The position numbers and the translations under genes are program-made. A stretch of 64,000 nt of DNA from positions 434,001-498,000 of the forward strand of contig CAVZGN010000002.1 in the NCBI GenBank assembly GCA_963774895.1, in the 5' to 3' direction. The notes beneath the pieces were generated by a model, which saw only the letters and a program-made list of their open reading frames with translations, was not told where the DNA came from and did no database searches. Below, one piece after another: positions 8,795 to 17,691 of the stretch (the stretch's first letter is position 1; every line of letters begins with the position of its first letter). Source of the stretch: REEB76 sp963774895 (lineage in GTDB: Bacteria > Pseudomonadota > Gammaproteobacteria > Natronospirales > REEB76).

Positions 8795-9370
8795 ATGCGT
8801 TACGGATTCATCGCCGTCGGCCTGCTGACGGCCGGTTTATTTGCAAGCACTGCGGCACAGGCAGCGGAAGGGCCGCGTATTGCCGTGGTTAACCTGCAGG
8901 AAGTCATCGGCACATCACAGGCCGGCCAGGATGCCAATAAACAGCTGCAGGACATAACGCAAAAATTGCAGAGTCAATTGAAAGACAAACAAGACAAGAT
9001 GCAGGTACTGAAGAATCAGTTGGACAAGGCCGACAGCAAATCCAGTGGATACGCGACTTTACAGAAGAATTACCAGGACAGCCAGAACGATGCGCAGCAG
9101 TTCGTAATGATGGGCCGCCAGGACCTGGAGCAGCGCCGCCAGGAATTGCTGCAACCCATCGAACAGGAACTGAGTAAAGTGATCGAAGCGTACGGCAAGG
9201 CCCATCACTACGACATCATCTTGAGCCAGGGTGCGGGCGCGGTGTTTGCAAACCCCAAATACGATGTCACCAAGGGCGTGACCGCAGCCCTGGATGCGGA
9301 TTGGGCGAAACAGCAAAAAGCCCAAAGCACTCAAAACTCACAGAAGCCTCCATCTGGCGGCGGGCAATAA
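8795..9370 (+). CDS. OmpH/Skp family periplasmic chaperone
   Basis: A 191-residue exported protein of the Skp/OmpH family, which holds unfolded outer-membrane proteins in the periplasm. A signal peptide (MRYGFIAVGLLTAGLFASTAAQAAEG) is followed by the family start IAVVNLQEVIGTSQAG, a long coiled coil rich in K, Q, D and E (about residues 45-125), then the closing motif YDIILSQGAGAVFANPKYDVT. ATG 8795 is preferred over an upstream in-frame ATG at 8711 because GGGAG precedes it and the signal peptide begins there. Unlike the usual skp it is not next to bamA or lpxD, so it may be a second family member. The C-terminal tail is Q/S-rich. Confidence 0.9.
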   Translation: MRYGFIAVGLLTAGLFASTAAQAAEGPRIAVVNLQEVIGTSQAGQDANKQLQDITQKLQSQLKDKQDKMQVLKNQLDKADSKSSGYATLQKNYQDSQNDAQQFVMMGRQDLEQRRQELLQPIEQELSKVIEAYGKAHHYDIILSQGAGAVFANPKYDVTKGVTAALDADWAKQQKAQSTQNSQKPPSGGGQ

Positions 9371-9423
9371 AAGCACCCCCCCTTCCTGTTCTGCATGACT
9401 CATCCTGAGCCACTTGAACTTCA

Positions 9424-9445
9424 GGGCGGCCATCCATGGCCGCCC
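9424..9445. terminator. GC-rich hairpin downstream of the Skp-like gene
   Basis: A 10-bp perfect inverted repeat (9424-9433 with 9436-9445) with a 2-nt centre, 53 bp after the Skp-like stop codon and before the threonine aldolase gene. There is no T run. It could be a terminator or a repeat unit; I see no second copy nearby. Confidence 0.4.
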
Positions 9446-9531
9446 GTTCAGCGGGCCGAAGCTTTGCTTCGGCTATTCCGCTTCACCCCGCAAGGGGAGA
9501 AGGGACGGAGAGTGCCCGCGGCACTTTCAAA

Positions 9532-10539
9532 ATGATTGATCTGCGCAGTGACACGGTGACCAGGCCGACACGCGCGATGCGCGCTGCCATGGCCGCGGCC
9601 GATGTGGGTGACGACGTCTTCGGCGACGACCCCACTGTCAACCGTCTGCAGGAAAAGCTCGCGGAGATGACCGGCCAGGAGGCCGGTTTGTTTTTTCCTA
9701 GCGGCACCCAATCGAATCTCGCCGCGCTCATGGCGCACTGCGGCCGCGGCGAGGAATTCATCATCGGCAGCCTGGGCCACAGCTTCAAATACGAGGCCGG
9801 CGGTGCTGCCGTGCTCGGCAGTCTGTGGCCTTGCCCGATTGCGTATGAGGCGGACGGCACCCTGGCGCTGAATAAAATCGCCGCAGCCATCAAACCCGAC
9901 GACGCGCATTTCCCCCACACACGCCTTGTAGTCCTGGAAAACACCCAGAACGGGTGTGTATTGCCACTGGCTTATATTAAAGAGGCAGTGGAGTTTGCGC
10001 GCTCACATGGATTGAATATCCATCTGGACGGTGCGCGGGTGTTCAATGCGTCGGTGAAATTGGGCGTGCCAGTGCGGGAAATCACCCGGCATTTCGACAC
10101 TGTCTCCATCTGCCTGTCCAAAGGACTCGGCTGCCCGGTAGGCACCGTACTGGTGGGCAAGCGTGAGCTGATAAAAAAGGCACAGCGTGCGCGCAAGATC
10201 CTGGGCGGTGGCATGCGCCAAGCGGGCATCCTGGCTGCGGCGGGATTATATGCACTGGAACATCATGTCGAACGCTTGGCGGAAGATCATGCCAATGCCA
10301 AAGTGCTCGCCGAAGGTCTGGCGGGCATTGAGCAGATCAAGATCGATCCAGGCTCAGTGCAGACCAACATGGTGTTCGCTTCCATTCCACCGGAATTGGT
10401 GGAAGGGCTCGCTGCGCATCTCAAGAAAGCCGGCATCCTCATCCTGCCAGGCGCCAACTTGCGGCTGGTAACCCATCTGGACGTGAGTCCCGCTGATGTG
10501 GCGCGGGTGATTGCGGCGTTCCGGGGATATTTTGACTAA
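9532..10539 (+). CDS. ltaE: Low-specificity L-threonine aldolase
   Basis: A 335-residue PLP-dependent enzyme that cleaves L-threonine or L-allo-threonine to glycine and acetaldehyde. ATG 9532 (MIDLRSDTVTRPT) is the family start, although the frame is open further upstream. Landmarks: the H83 region (GHSFKYEAGG), NIHLDGARVFN, and the PLP Schiff-base lysine K197 in SICLSKGLGCPVG, with spacing that matches E. coli LtaE. It is a single gene, convergent with the lipoprotein gene downstream. Confidence 0.93.
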   Translation: MIDLRSDTVTRPTRAMRAAMAAADVGDDVFGDDPTVNRLQEKLAEMTGQEAGLFFPSGTQSNLAALMAHCGRGEEFIIGSLGHSFKYEAGGAAVLGSLWPCPIAYEADGTLALNKIAAAIKPDDAHFPHTRLVVLENTQNGCVLPLAYIKEAVEFARSHGLNIHLDGARVFNASVKLGVPVREITRHFDTVSICLSKGLGCPVGTVLVGKRELIKKAQRARKILGGGMRQAGILAAAGLYALEHHVERLAEDHANAKVLAEGLAGIEQIKIDPGSVQTNMVFASIPPELVEGLAAHLKKAGILILPGANLRLVTHLDVSPADVARVIAAFRGYFD

Positions 10540-10686
10540 GTGTATTTAGGTGACCGTAGGGCCTAACGCTCAAACTCATGGGCGCATTTCGATTTTTCAA
10601 TTCGTAGGCTACGATCCGGCTTACAACCAAGCCGCATTTCAAGGCAACGATCAGGATATCGCGCCGCGTGCGCCAGTTGCGAGTAC

Positions 10687-11184
10687 TCAGCTCTTTGCCG
10701 GCGCCATCTCGTTGGCGATGTCCACGACGCAATACCATTGCCCGTCGGCGTGCTTGCGCCAGATCGAATAACCCTGCAAATGCAACGTCATGGGCGTGCC
10801 CTTGGGTCCCGGGACCGTCATTTCGTCGTTGCCCCGCATGTATGCCATCTTTCCGTCGGGTGAAAATGTCGGTTTCTGCGAGACCCAGTGAATTTTGAAT
10901 CCAGGAGTGGCATAGCTCGCAGTAATATATGCACGAATGGCCGCCTTGCCCTCGATTGGCGGTTGCCCGGTTTCCATTACCACGGCATCGTAGCTCCAGT
11001 ATGAGAGCACCTTTTCGATGTCCTTTCCGGCGGTCGCCGCATCGGCCCACTCTGCGTCGCGCTGCAGCAGTCTTGCGGATTCCGCGGTGGTATCGAACGT
11101 GGGTGGAACGGGCGCTGTGCACGCGAAAAGCAGCAGGCACACGGACAGCGGAGACATACGACGTACAGCTGAATACATTCTCAT
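10687..11184 (-). CDS. NTF2/SnoaL-like (DUF4440-type) lipoprotein
   Basis: A 165-residue predicted lipoprotein. The start at ATG 11184 is set by a strong GGAGG six bases upstream. The N-terminus RMSPLSVCLLLFAC ends in a lipobox-like LLFAC. The mature part has the NTF2-like layout: a leading helix (LLQRDAEWADAATAGKDIEKVLSYW), then VVMETGQPPIEGKAAIRAYI, ending in the WRKHADGQWYCVVDIAN sheet typical of DUF4440/SnoaL-like proteins. Such domains bind small ligands or act as weak hydrolases or isomerases; no specific function can be assigned. Confidence 0.8.
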   Translation of the reverse strand: MRMYSAVRRMSPLSVCLLLFACTAPVPPTFDTTAESARLLQRDAEWADAATAGKDIEKVLSYWSYDAVVMETGQPPIEGKAAIRAYITASYATPGFKIHWVSQKPTFSPDGKMAYMRGNDEMTVPGPKGTPMTLHLQGYSIWRKHADGQWYCVVDIANEMAPAKS

Positions 11185-11512
11185 GAAATACCTCCTCAAG
11201 ATAAAGTTGAACGATGCGTGGTCCGGCGATGATGATATCGTCCCCGACGTATCGCAGACAATAACTAGACTAGACGGGCATCGACAATATTCTATATTGC
11301 TGTTACCGAGATAACACCAATCTATCTAGTGCCGGCAATTCTGGGAATTTAAATATATGTTCAGTATTTAAATCGTAAGCGTGCACCGCGAGCATGATAG
11401 GGAGGCGGCCTCAATTTACAGTTTCAATGATAGTGTAAGTAGCTACGGTGTAATGTAATGAAATAGCACCCTGACCCAGCAATACTGATTCGCAATCAGG
11501 TAAAACACAGAC
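11185..11512. other. Divergent intergenic region
   Basis: 328 bp between the divergently transcribed NTF2-like lipoprotein gene and the FAH-family gene. It is visibly more AT-rich than the flanks. It holds the GGAGG ribosome-binding site of the lipoprotein gene at its left end and presumably promoters for both genes. I see no coding sequence, repeat or hairpin that I would name. Confidence 0.6.
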
Positions 11513-12154
11513 ATGATTGACATGAACCATACAATTGTTCCACAGCGCATTTTCTGCATCGGCCGCAACTATGCCGAGCACGCCAAAGAGATGGGCAATG
11601 CGTTGCCTGCGGGACCGGTGATTTTCATGAAGCCGGCCACCAGCCTGGTGTCCGTTGGCGAGCCTTTGAAGCTGCCTAAAGATCAGGGAAGCGTACATCA
11701 CGAAATGGAACTGGTAGTGTTGATCGGCAAACAAGGCGCCGATATTCCAGCGGAGGAAGCTCTCAGTTATGTCGCCGGTGTGACGTTAGGGATTGATCTG
11801 ACATTACGGGATGTTCAGTCTCGTTTGAAAAACGCGGGCCAGCCCTGGGAGTTGTCCAAGTCCTTCGATGGCAGTGCTGTCATCGGCAAATTCAAGGCTT
11901 GGCCAACGCAGTCCGATATCCAGAATATCGATATGCGCTGCACGGTGAACGGTGTGGTGCGTCAGCAGGGCAATACCCGCGACATGTTGTTCCCGGTTGC
12001 GAACATCATCGCCTTCCTGAGCCGTCACTGGCGGCTGCTGCCGGGCGACATCATCTATACGGGCACACCGGCTGGCGTCGGGCCATTGGTAACCGGTGAC
12101 TGCATCGAGATCGAAAGTCCACAGATCGGGCGTTTCAGCTGGAACATGAGTTGA
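11513..12154 (+). CDS. Fumarylacetoacetate hydrolase (FAH) family protein
   Basis: A 213-residue single-domain FAH protein, close in layout to acylpyruvate hydrolases and oxaloacetate decarboxylases (FAHD1/YcgM type). Visible: IFCIGRNYAEHAKEMG at the N-terminus, PVIFMKPATSLV, the metal-binding acidic residues in HHEMELVVLIG and GIDLTLRDVQ, the K-SFDGSAVIG loop, and the C-terminal GDIIYTGTPAGVGP motif. The start could be ATG 11513 or ATG 11522; neither has a strong ribosome-binding site. It converges with the amino-acid transporter gene. The physiological substrate cannot be decided. Confidence 0.9.
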   Translation: MIDMNHTIVPQRIFCIGRNYAEHAKEMGNALPAGPVIFMKPATSLVSVGEPLKLPKDQGSVHHEMELVVLIGKQGADIPAEEALSYVAGVTLGIDLTLRDVQSRLKNAGQPWELSKSFDGSAVIGKFKAWPTQSDIQNIDMRCTVNGVVRQQGNTRDMLFPVANIIAFLSRHWRLLPGDIIYTGTPAGVGPLVTGDCIEIESPQIGRFSWNMS

Positions 12155-12191
12155 AGGCCTCGCGCGTCGAACCGGGCGTTAGCACCCTGAA

Positions 12192-13520
12192 TCAGGGATC
12201 ACCCGGTGCCGCCTGCATACGGCCGACTAAAGTACGCTGGCGTTTCTGCCAAACATAGATTGGAATTCCAGCCAATAACAGCAGCGTACCCCAGTACAAC
12301 GAATCGCGGCCGGTGCCCGCTGCTGCCCACAATGCAAAAACGAAAGCTAGACAGGCCAGCACGGTGTTGCGCAACGGCAGTTTGAAACTGCGGCTCTGAC
12401 TGCGACTCAGTACGATCTCAGCCATGGCACACAGCATGTAAGGCACCAGCACGAAGAACGTCGCCAGCAGCAGGATGATATTGAACATCTCTACCAGGCC
12501 GTGACTGTAATTCATCAGAATCAGGAGGGTGGCAAGCACACTCGATACCAGCAGCCCCACCGCCGGTGTGCCGTGGCGGGATTCTCGCGCGAAGAATTTC
12601 GGGAACAGGCCATCGTTGGCTACCGCCTGCGGAAACTGGCCCTGCATCAAAATCCAGCCGTTGAGTGCGCCGAAACAGGAGATCATGGCGGTGGCGGCGA
12701 TGATGTAATCACCCCAACTGCCCCATATTATTTTGGCGGCATCGGCAAAGGGCGCGTTGGAATGCGCCAGCGTGTCGCTGGGGATGATTCCCATGACTAC
12801 AGTGGTGCAAACGATGTAAAAGGCCGCGGCGATAATGGTGCCCAGCATGGTTGCGCGTGGTATGGTTTTTTCCGGGTCCTTGACATGCTCTGCAGGCACG
12901 GTGGCACATTCCAGGCCCAAAAATGCCCACATGGTGAACGCCGCTGCTGTGTTGATGGCGGAGACCGGCGAGCCGCTGGGATGGCCCGAGGCCAGCACTT
13001 TCGGGTCGAAGTAAAAGATGCCGAATATCGCCAGTGCCAGGAGCGGCGCGAGCTTGAGGATCACGGTGATCAATTGCAGGTTGCCGGCCGCGCGCACCCC
13101 CCAGATGTTGAGTCCCGTAAGCACCCAGACGGCGGCGATGGCGGCCAAACCACCCGCCAGCGGCACCGCCGCCAGTACCGGAATGAAAGTGCTCAAGTAG
13201 CTGGTGAAGGCCACTGCGATGGCGGCATTGGTGCCGAAAATACTCAGCCAATAAATCCAGGCGATGAGAAAGCCGGCGAAATCGCCGAACGCCTCACGCG
13301 GATACGCGTAGGGACCGCCGGCTTTCGGCAGACGTCGCGACAAGCTGCTGAACACCCAGGCCAGCAGTAGTGCACCCACCGTACTGAATCCCCAGCCCCA
13401 CAGGCTGTAAATGCCATACACGGCAAGCGATGCGGGCAGTAGGAAGACACCCGAGCCAACCATGTTGCCAATGACGATCGAAGTGGTGGTGGCCAGGCCG
13501 AGGCTGCGCTGGGTTTGCAT
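12192..13520 (-). CDS. APC-family amino-acid permease, AdiC/YjdE-like
   Basis: A 442-residue, 12-helix amino-acid/polyamine/organocation transporter. The unwound first helix with the substrate motif GNMVGSGVFLLPASLA, the GGPYAYPREAFGDFAGFLIAWIYWLS stretch and the cytoplasmic LNGWILMQGQFPQAVANDGLFPKFFAR segment are all close to arginine/agmatine antiporter AdiC. Start ATG 13520 (MQTQRSLGLATTTSIVIGN) fits the family. It is divergent from the deoxyhypusine-synthase-like gene, which acts on polyamines in other organisms, but that link is only positional. No decarboxylase gene is adjacent, so an acid-resistance system cannot be inferred. Confidence 0.9.
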   Translation of the reverse strand: MQTQRSLGLATTTSIVIGNMVGSGVFLLPASLAVYGIYSLWGWGFSTVGALLLAWVFSSLSRRLPKAGGPYAYPREAFGDFAGFLIAWIYWLSIFGTNAAIAVAFTSYLSTFIPVLAAVPLAGGLAAIAAVWVLTGLNIWGVRAAGNLQLITVILKLAPLLALAIFGIFYFDPKVLASGHPSGSPVSAINTAAAFTMWAFLGLECATVPAEHVKDPEKTIPRATMLGTIIAAAFYIVCTTVVMGIIPSDTLAHSNAPFADAAKIIWGSWGDYIIAATAMISCFGALNGWILMQGQFPQAVANDGLFPKFFARESRHGTPAVGLLVSSVLATLLILMNYSHGLVEMFNIILLLATFFVLVPYMLCAMAEIVLSRSQSRSFKLPLRNTVLACLAFVFALWAAAGTGRDSLYWGTLLLLAGIPIYVWQKRQRTLVGRMQAAPGDP

Positions 13521-13866
13521 CGTTGCTTATCCGTCTGTTATGACCCACAGGGATTGTAGCGGAATGTACCTGGTAGCTGGGAATGCAGGGTTCAAGGCCG
13601 GATGTGCCATGCATGGCAAGCGCCTCCTTACCAGTGTTGCAGCATCCCGTGCCACGCAGCGCAAGCCTACCCTCAGAGGAGCATTTACCGGGTGCATAAC
13701 CTCGACCAGCTGCAGCAGCGTGTGCAACCCGTCTGCAGGCGGCCCGCAGGCCGGAATATGAAGACATCAGCAGCAGCCCTGGGTCAAGGCACGAGCCGCG
13801 GCACAGTGGCTTGCGGACCCGTTACAATCTGCAACTTGATTGTCACCCCGCTAGAGGATCTCCACG
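13521..13866. other. Divergent intergenic region, no gene recognised
   Basis: 346 bp between the permease and the deoxyhypusine-synthase-like gene. A TACAAT hexamer at 13823-13828 could be the -10 of the rightward gene, but its -35 is poor. A GAGG ribosome-binding site lies about 10 bp before ATG 13867. Minus-strand sequence upstream of the permease was examined for known amino-acid riboswitch cores and none was recognised. Confidence 0.5.
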
Positions 13867-14871
13867 ATGCTTGACCAGCAGAACCGCTCAAACCTCAAAT
13901 ACTTCAACGAAGTCGCCGCCTTCATCAAGCATCATTACCGGCATTTCAATGCGGCCGCGCTCATAGACGCGGCCGAAGCCTACAAAGCGCATATGGCCGC
14001 TGGCGGCAAGATGATGGTGACCTTGGCGGGGGCCATGAGTACCGCGGAGCTGGGACTGTCGCTGGCCGAGATGATCCGCCGCGGCCAAGTGAGCATCATC
14101 ACTTGCACCGGCGCGAACCTGGAAGAAGACATTTTTAATCTGGTGGCCCACGACCATTATGTACGCGTGCCCAAATACCGCGAATTGACCCCGGCGGAGG
14201 AACACAAGCTGCTGGACCGGCATTTAAACCGGGTAACCGACACCTGCATACCGGAAAGCGAGGCCATCCGTCGCATTGAGAACGCGGTGCTCAGCGAATG
14301 GCAGGCTGCGGACAAGCAGGGCGAGCGTTTCTTTCCCCACGAATTCATGTACAAGATCATCCGCAGCGGTGCACTCAAGCAGTATCAGCAGATCGACACC
14401 CGGGATTCCTGGATGGTGGCGGCCGCGGACAAGAACCTGCCCATCATCGTGCCCGGCTGGGAGGATTCCACCCTCGGTAACATCTACGCGGCTCATTGTC
14501 TCAAGGGCGACGTGCAGCATGTGCATACGGTGCGCACCGGCATCGAATATATGATGTATCTCGCCGAGTGGTACCAGAAAAATGCCGGCGGTAAGGGCGT
14601 GGGGTTCTTCCAGATCGGCGGCGGCATCGCCGGCGATTTCCCCATCTGCGTGGTGCCCATGCTGGAACAGGATATGCGGCAGGATACGCCGTTGTGGGCG
14701 TACTTCTGCCAGATCAGCGATTCCACCACCAGCTACGGGTCGTATTCCGGTGCGGTACCCAACGAGAAGATTACCTGGGGCAAGCTGGGGGCGGATACGC
14801 CCAAGTACATCATCGAGTCCGACGCCACCATCGTGGCGCCGCTGATGTTCGCCTATATTCTGGCCGAGTGA
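13867..14871 (+). CDS. Deoxyhypusine synthase family protein (bacterial type)
   Basis: A 334-residue protein homologous to deoxyhypusine synthase, which in eukaryotes and archaea transfers the aminobutyl group of spermidine to a lysine of eIF5A. Family motifs are intact: VTLAGAMSTAELG near the N-terminus, IITCTGANLEEDIFN, a NAD-binding GVGFFQIGGGIAGDFPICVVP, the SGAVPNEKITWGKLGAD block containing the lysine (K306) equivalent to the enzyme-imine lysine, and a terminal SDATIVAPL. Bacteria lack eIF5A, so the substrate must differ; some bacterial relatives make homospermidine or are of unknown function. It is followed after 7 bp by the broken SIMPL gene. Confidence 0.85.
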   Translation: MLDQQNRSNLKYFNEVAAFIKHHYRHFNAAALIDAAEAYKAHMAAGGKMMVTLAGAMSTAELGLSLAEMIRRGQVSIITCTGANLEEDIFNLVAHDHYVRVPKYRELTPAEEHKLLDRHLNRVTDTCIPESEAIRRIENAVLSEWQAADKQGERFFPHEFMYKIIRSGALKQYQQIDTRDSWMVAAADKNLPIIVPGWEDSTLGNIYAAHCLKGDVQHVHTVRTGIEYMMYLAEWYQKNAGGKGVGFFQIGGGIAGDFPICVVPMLEQDMRQDTPLWAYFCQISDSTTSYGSYSGAVPNEKITWGKLGADTPKYIIESDATIVAPLMFAYILAE

Positions 14872-14878
14872 AGAAGCT

Positions 14879-15518
14879 GTGATTCCGCACATCCGTCATT
14901 GCATCAACCTGATATTGCTGATTCCGATCCTGGCATCAGCCGACGCCCCGCCTGCGATGCCTTATATACAGGTGTCAGGTCACGGAACCCTGAGCGTCGT
15001 GCCGGACATGGCGCATGTTTCGATAAGCATCGAAAAGAACGACCAGAATCTGGCGAACGCACGCGCCGACGTGGAACGCCGTGCTGCGCAAGCGCTCGAA
15101 GCCGCTAAACAACTCGGCATTGCCGAACGCGACATTGATGCCACCAACATCTCGGTGTGGCCGGAATACCGGTGGCAGAACAACAACCAGATATTCGTTG
15201 GCCAGCACGTGAGCCGCCGCATCCAAATCACCTTGCGCAATCTGCCGCAGTACGCGGATCTGGTGAGCATCCTGGTCAAAGCGGGCGTCAATACTGTCGG
15301 CGGTACCACACTCGACCGCAGTGATATGCCGCAGCTGCGCCAGCAGGCGCTCGCTAAAGCCGTGGACGACGCGCATCAGCGTGCGCGGGTGCTGGCCGCA
15401 GCCGCTGGCGATGGCAGGCCGGGCGGCACCCACATCCGGGGCTGCCGACTATGAACCCGGCAGCATCGATGTCAGCGGCGATGTGAGTATCGTGTATCTG
15501 CTGAAACAAGCGCATTGA
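14879..15518 (+). pseudogene. SIMPL (DUF541) domain protein, frameshifted by an internal deletion
   Basis: The reading frame from GTG 14879 encodes a signal peptide (LILLIPILASADA) and most of a SIMPL/DUF541 domain: YIQVSGHGTLSVVPDMAHVSISI, then ISVWPEYRW and VGGTTLDRSD, up to RARVLAAAAGDG. It then runs into unrelated residues and stops at 15454. The normal ending, YEPGSIDVSGDVSIVYLL, is present in the +1 frame and terminates at 15518. Between the two parts the roughly 15-25 residues that usually follow the VLAAAAG helix are missing, so the lesion looks like a deletion not divisible by three. The truncated product lacks the last strands of the domain. Confidence 0.8.
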
Positions 15519-15564
15519 TTTCGCGTAGCGTACAATTGAACCTTAACCGAACGGGAGGTGTGTT

Positions 15565-16044
15565 GTGAATAGCAATTTCATGAAAACACTGATTATTTCA
15601 GCGGCAACTGCCCTGTTGATGGCGGGCTGCGCCGGCATGAGCGGCGGCGATTCTGGAGCGAATATTCTGGCTACCGGCAGTCACAGCAATATCAAGGATC
15701 AGATCTATCAGGATATCCATAACCAGGCGGATTTTGACGCCATGTGGAACAAGGCTTTTGCAGGTCAATCAGGTGCGCCGGACAAACCGGTGGTGGATTT
15801 TTCCAAGGATATGGTGCTGGCTGTATTCATCGGTGAGCAGCCGAGCGGCGGCTTCCGGATCCGCATCGGCAAGATCGACGCATCCGGCCCAACTATCGAA
15901 GTCACGATTGTCGGTATCCAGCCCGGACAAAATTGCCGTCACCCACAGACTTCCTCAGAACCCTTCCTGATCGCGACGTTTCCGTCTTCCACGAAAACCG
16001 TCAATTTCAGTCCACAGTCGGAAAGAGCCGCCCAGTGCGGTTGA
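15565..16044 (+). CDS. PrcB_C-like domain lipoprotein
   Basis: A 159-residue lipoprotein: a short signal ending in the lipobox LMAGC, followed by a low-complexity linker. The C-terminal ~100 residues (FDAMWNKAFAG, DMVLAVFIGEQPSGGFRIRIGKID, NCRHPQTSSEPFLIATFP) resemble the PrcB C-terminal domain found in protease-complex subunits and in many small bacterial lipoproteins. GTG 15565 is preferred as start because GGGAGG lies six bases upstream; ATG 15580 is the alternative. It ends in a strong terminator, so it is monocistronic. Function is unknown. Confidence 0.8.
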   Translation: MNSNFMKTLIISAATALLMAGCAGMSGGDSGANILATGSHSNIKDQIYQDIHNQADFDAMWNKAFAGQSGAPDKPVVDFSKDMVLAVFIGEQPSGGFRIRIGKIDASGPTIEVTIVGIQPGQNCRHPQTSSEPFLIATFPSSTKTVNFSPQSERAAQCG

Positions 16045-16073
16045 TCCGCATCCGATATATACAGATATACAGT

Positions 16074-16104
16074 AGGGCGGGTCCAAACGACCCGCCCTTT
16101 TATT
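16074..16104 (+). terminator. Rho-independent terminator
   Basis: A perfect 10-bp GC-rich stem (16074-16083 with 16089-16098), a 5-nt loop, and a T-rich tail (TTTTATTTT) on the plus strand, 29 bp after the PrcB-like lipoprotein gene. Confidence 0.9.
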
Positions 16105-16200
16105 TTGGGGTGGTTATATCCATGTCCGAAAACGGCTAGTCAGGCTGTCAGCAAGCGTATAAGGTGAGCACCGTTTTCCTGCGTTGACAGGAGTAAGACG

Positions 16201-17673
16201 GTGGAACTGGATCAAAAAACCTGTGATCAGGCGCGTCTGACGCATGACGCACGTTTCGATGGCCGTTTCTTCATCGGTGTGACCACGACAGGCATTTACT
16301 GCCGGTGCATCTGCCCGGCACCCAGCGCTAAACGCCAAAATGTGGTGTACTTCCCTACGGCCGCAGCGGCCGCAGAAGCCGGATTCCGTCCCTGCCTGCG
16401 CTGCCGGCCGGAGACCGCACCCGGCACCCCGGCCTGGAACGGCACCTCCGCGACTGTGAGTCGCGGCCTGCGGCTGATCTCGGAAGGCGCCTTGGACGAC
16501 GAAACTGTGGAATACCTGTCCACGCGCCTGGGGGTGACTCCGCGGCATCTGCACCGTCTGTTCCTGCAGCATCTGGGCGCCTCGCCCATTGCCGTGGCGC
16601 AGACACGCCGGCTGCATTTCGCCAAACAGCTGATCAGCGATACCGATCTGCCCATGACACAGGTGGCGCTGGCCTCCGGCTTTCAGAGCATCCGACGTTT
16701 CAACGCTACGTTTTCCCACTTGTATGGACGCACGCCAACGGACATACGGCGTCTGCACAAATCCGCAGCGACGTCCACCGAGACCGGCGAATATGTCTTC
16801 CGTCTGGCTTTCCGACCGCCGTATGACTGGAAGGCCTTGCTGGCGTTTCTGGCAGCACGCGCCACCCCGGGTGTGGAAGCCGTAGTGGACAGCGCCTATC
16901 GCCGCAGCATCGCCTTCGACGGCCGGCAGGGCGTACTGGAAGTGCGACAGCTGAAACGTACCCATGCACTGGAAGCGCGCGTGTTCTTTCCGGATCCAGC
17001 CAGACTTCTGCAGATCGTGACACGCTTGCGGACCATGTTCGATGTGGCTGCCGATCCGGCGGCCATTGCCCGCAACCTTCGCCGTGATCCGCTGCTGGCA
17101 CCACATTTGAAACGGCATGCCGGCTTGCGCGTGCCGGGTGCCTGGGATGGTTTCGAGCTGGCGGTGCGCGCCATCCTCGGTCAGCAGGTGACAGTACGTG
17201 GCGCCACCACGTTGGCAGGACGGCTGGCACAGGACTTCGGCGAGCCATTGCAGTGTGCCAATTCACTCGGCCTCACGCATGTGTTCCCGCGACCCGCGGT
17301 GTTGGCGAAAGCCAAACTCACCGGCTTGCCTCAGTCACGCGCACTTTCGATCCGCGCTCTGGCGCAAGCCACGCTCACGGGCGAGATGAGTTTCGACCAC
17401 AGGCTTCAGGTCAGCGAACTGTTAGTGAGCTTCACCAGCATCAAAGGCATCGGTGACTGGACGGCGCAGTATGTGGCCATGCGCGCACTGGGTGATCCGG
17501 ACGCTTTTCCCGCCAGTGACCTGGTGCTGCTACGCATGGCGGGCGCGGGAAAAACTTTAACGCCGTCTGCGTTGCTGAAACGCGCCGAGGCCTGGCGGCC
17601 GTGGCGTGCCTATGCCGCCATGCTTATGTGGCGCGCGGCCGCGGACGCGCAGATAAACCCAAGCACTCAGTGA
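16201..17673 (+). CDS. Ada-AlkA fusion: AdaA zinc domain, AraC HTH, DNA-3-methyladenine glycosylase II
   Basis: A 490-residue alkylation-repair protein in three parts. Residues 1-80 are the Ada metal-binding domain that takes methyl groups from phosphotriesters: C34, C38, C65 and C68 (YCRCICPA and PCLRC), with an extra C36. Residues about 90-190 are an AraC-type helix-turn-helix (TPRHLHRLFLQHLGASPIAVAQTRR). The rest is AlkA: an N-terminal domain, then HhH-GPD (IKGIGDWTAQYVAMRALG) with catalytic D440 in FPASDLVL. GTG 16201 follows AGGAG by 8 bp. The methyl-switch plus HTH suggests it activates its own operon. The methyltransferase half of classical Ada is supplied by the next gene. Confidence 0.95.
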   Translation: MELDQKTCDQARLTHDARFDGRFFIGVTTTGIYCRCICPAPSAKRQNVVYFPTAAAAAEAGFRPCLRCRPETAPGTPAWNGTSATVSRGLRLISEGALDDETVEYLSTRLGVTPRHLHRLFLQHLGASPIAVAQTRRLHFAKQLISDTDLPMTQVALASGFQSIRRFNATFSHLYGRTPTDIRRLHKSAATSTETGEYVFRLAFRPPYDWKALLAFLAARATPGVEAVVDSAYRRSIAFDGRQGVLEVRQLKRTHALEARVFFPDPARLLQIVTRLRTMFDVAADPAAIARNLRRDPLLAPHLKRHAGLRVPGAWDGFELAVRAILGQQVTVRGATTLAGRLAQDFGEPLQCANSLGLTHVFPRPAVLAKAKLTGLPQSRALSIRALAQATLTGEMSFDHRLQVSELLVSFTSIKGIGDWTAQYVAMRALGDPDAFPASDLVLLRMAGAGKTLTPSALLKRAEAWRPWRAYAAMLMWRAAADAQINPSTQ

Positions 17674-17691
17674 AAACCAAGAGGTAACCGT

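Noticed and set aside
13521..13866. Possible amino-acid riboswitch upstream of the permease
   Set aside because: No lysine, glycine or other riboswitch core could be matched on the minus strand.
16021..16200. LexA or Ada box upstream of the Ada-AlkA gene
   Set aside because: AT-rich repeats (ATATATACAG) are visible but no sequence fits the LexA dyad, and no convincing match to the E. coli Ada site was found.
16114..17118. 334-codon minus-strand frame antisense to the Ada-AlkA gene
   Set aside because: It mirrors the codon pattern of the real gene; the product has no recognisable domain.
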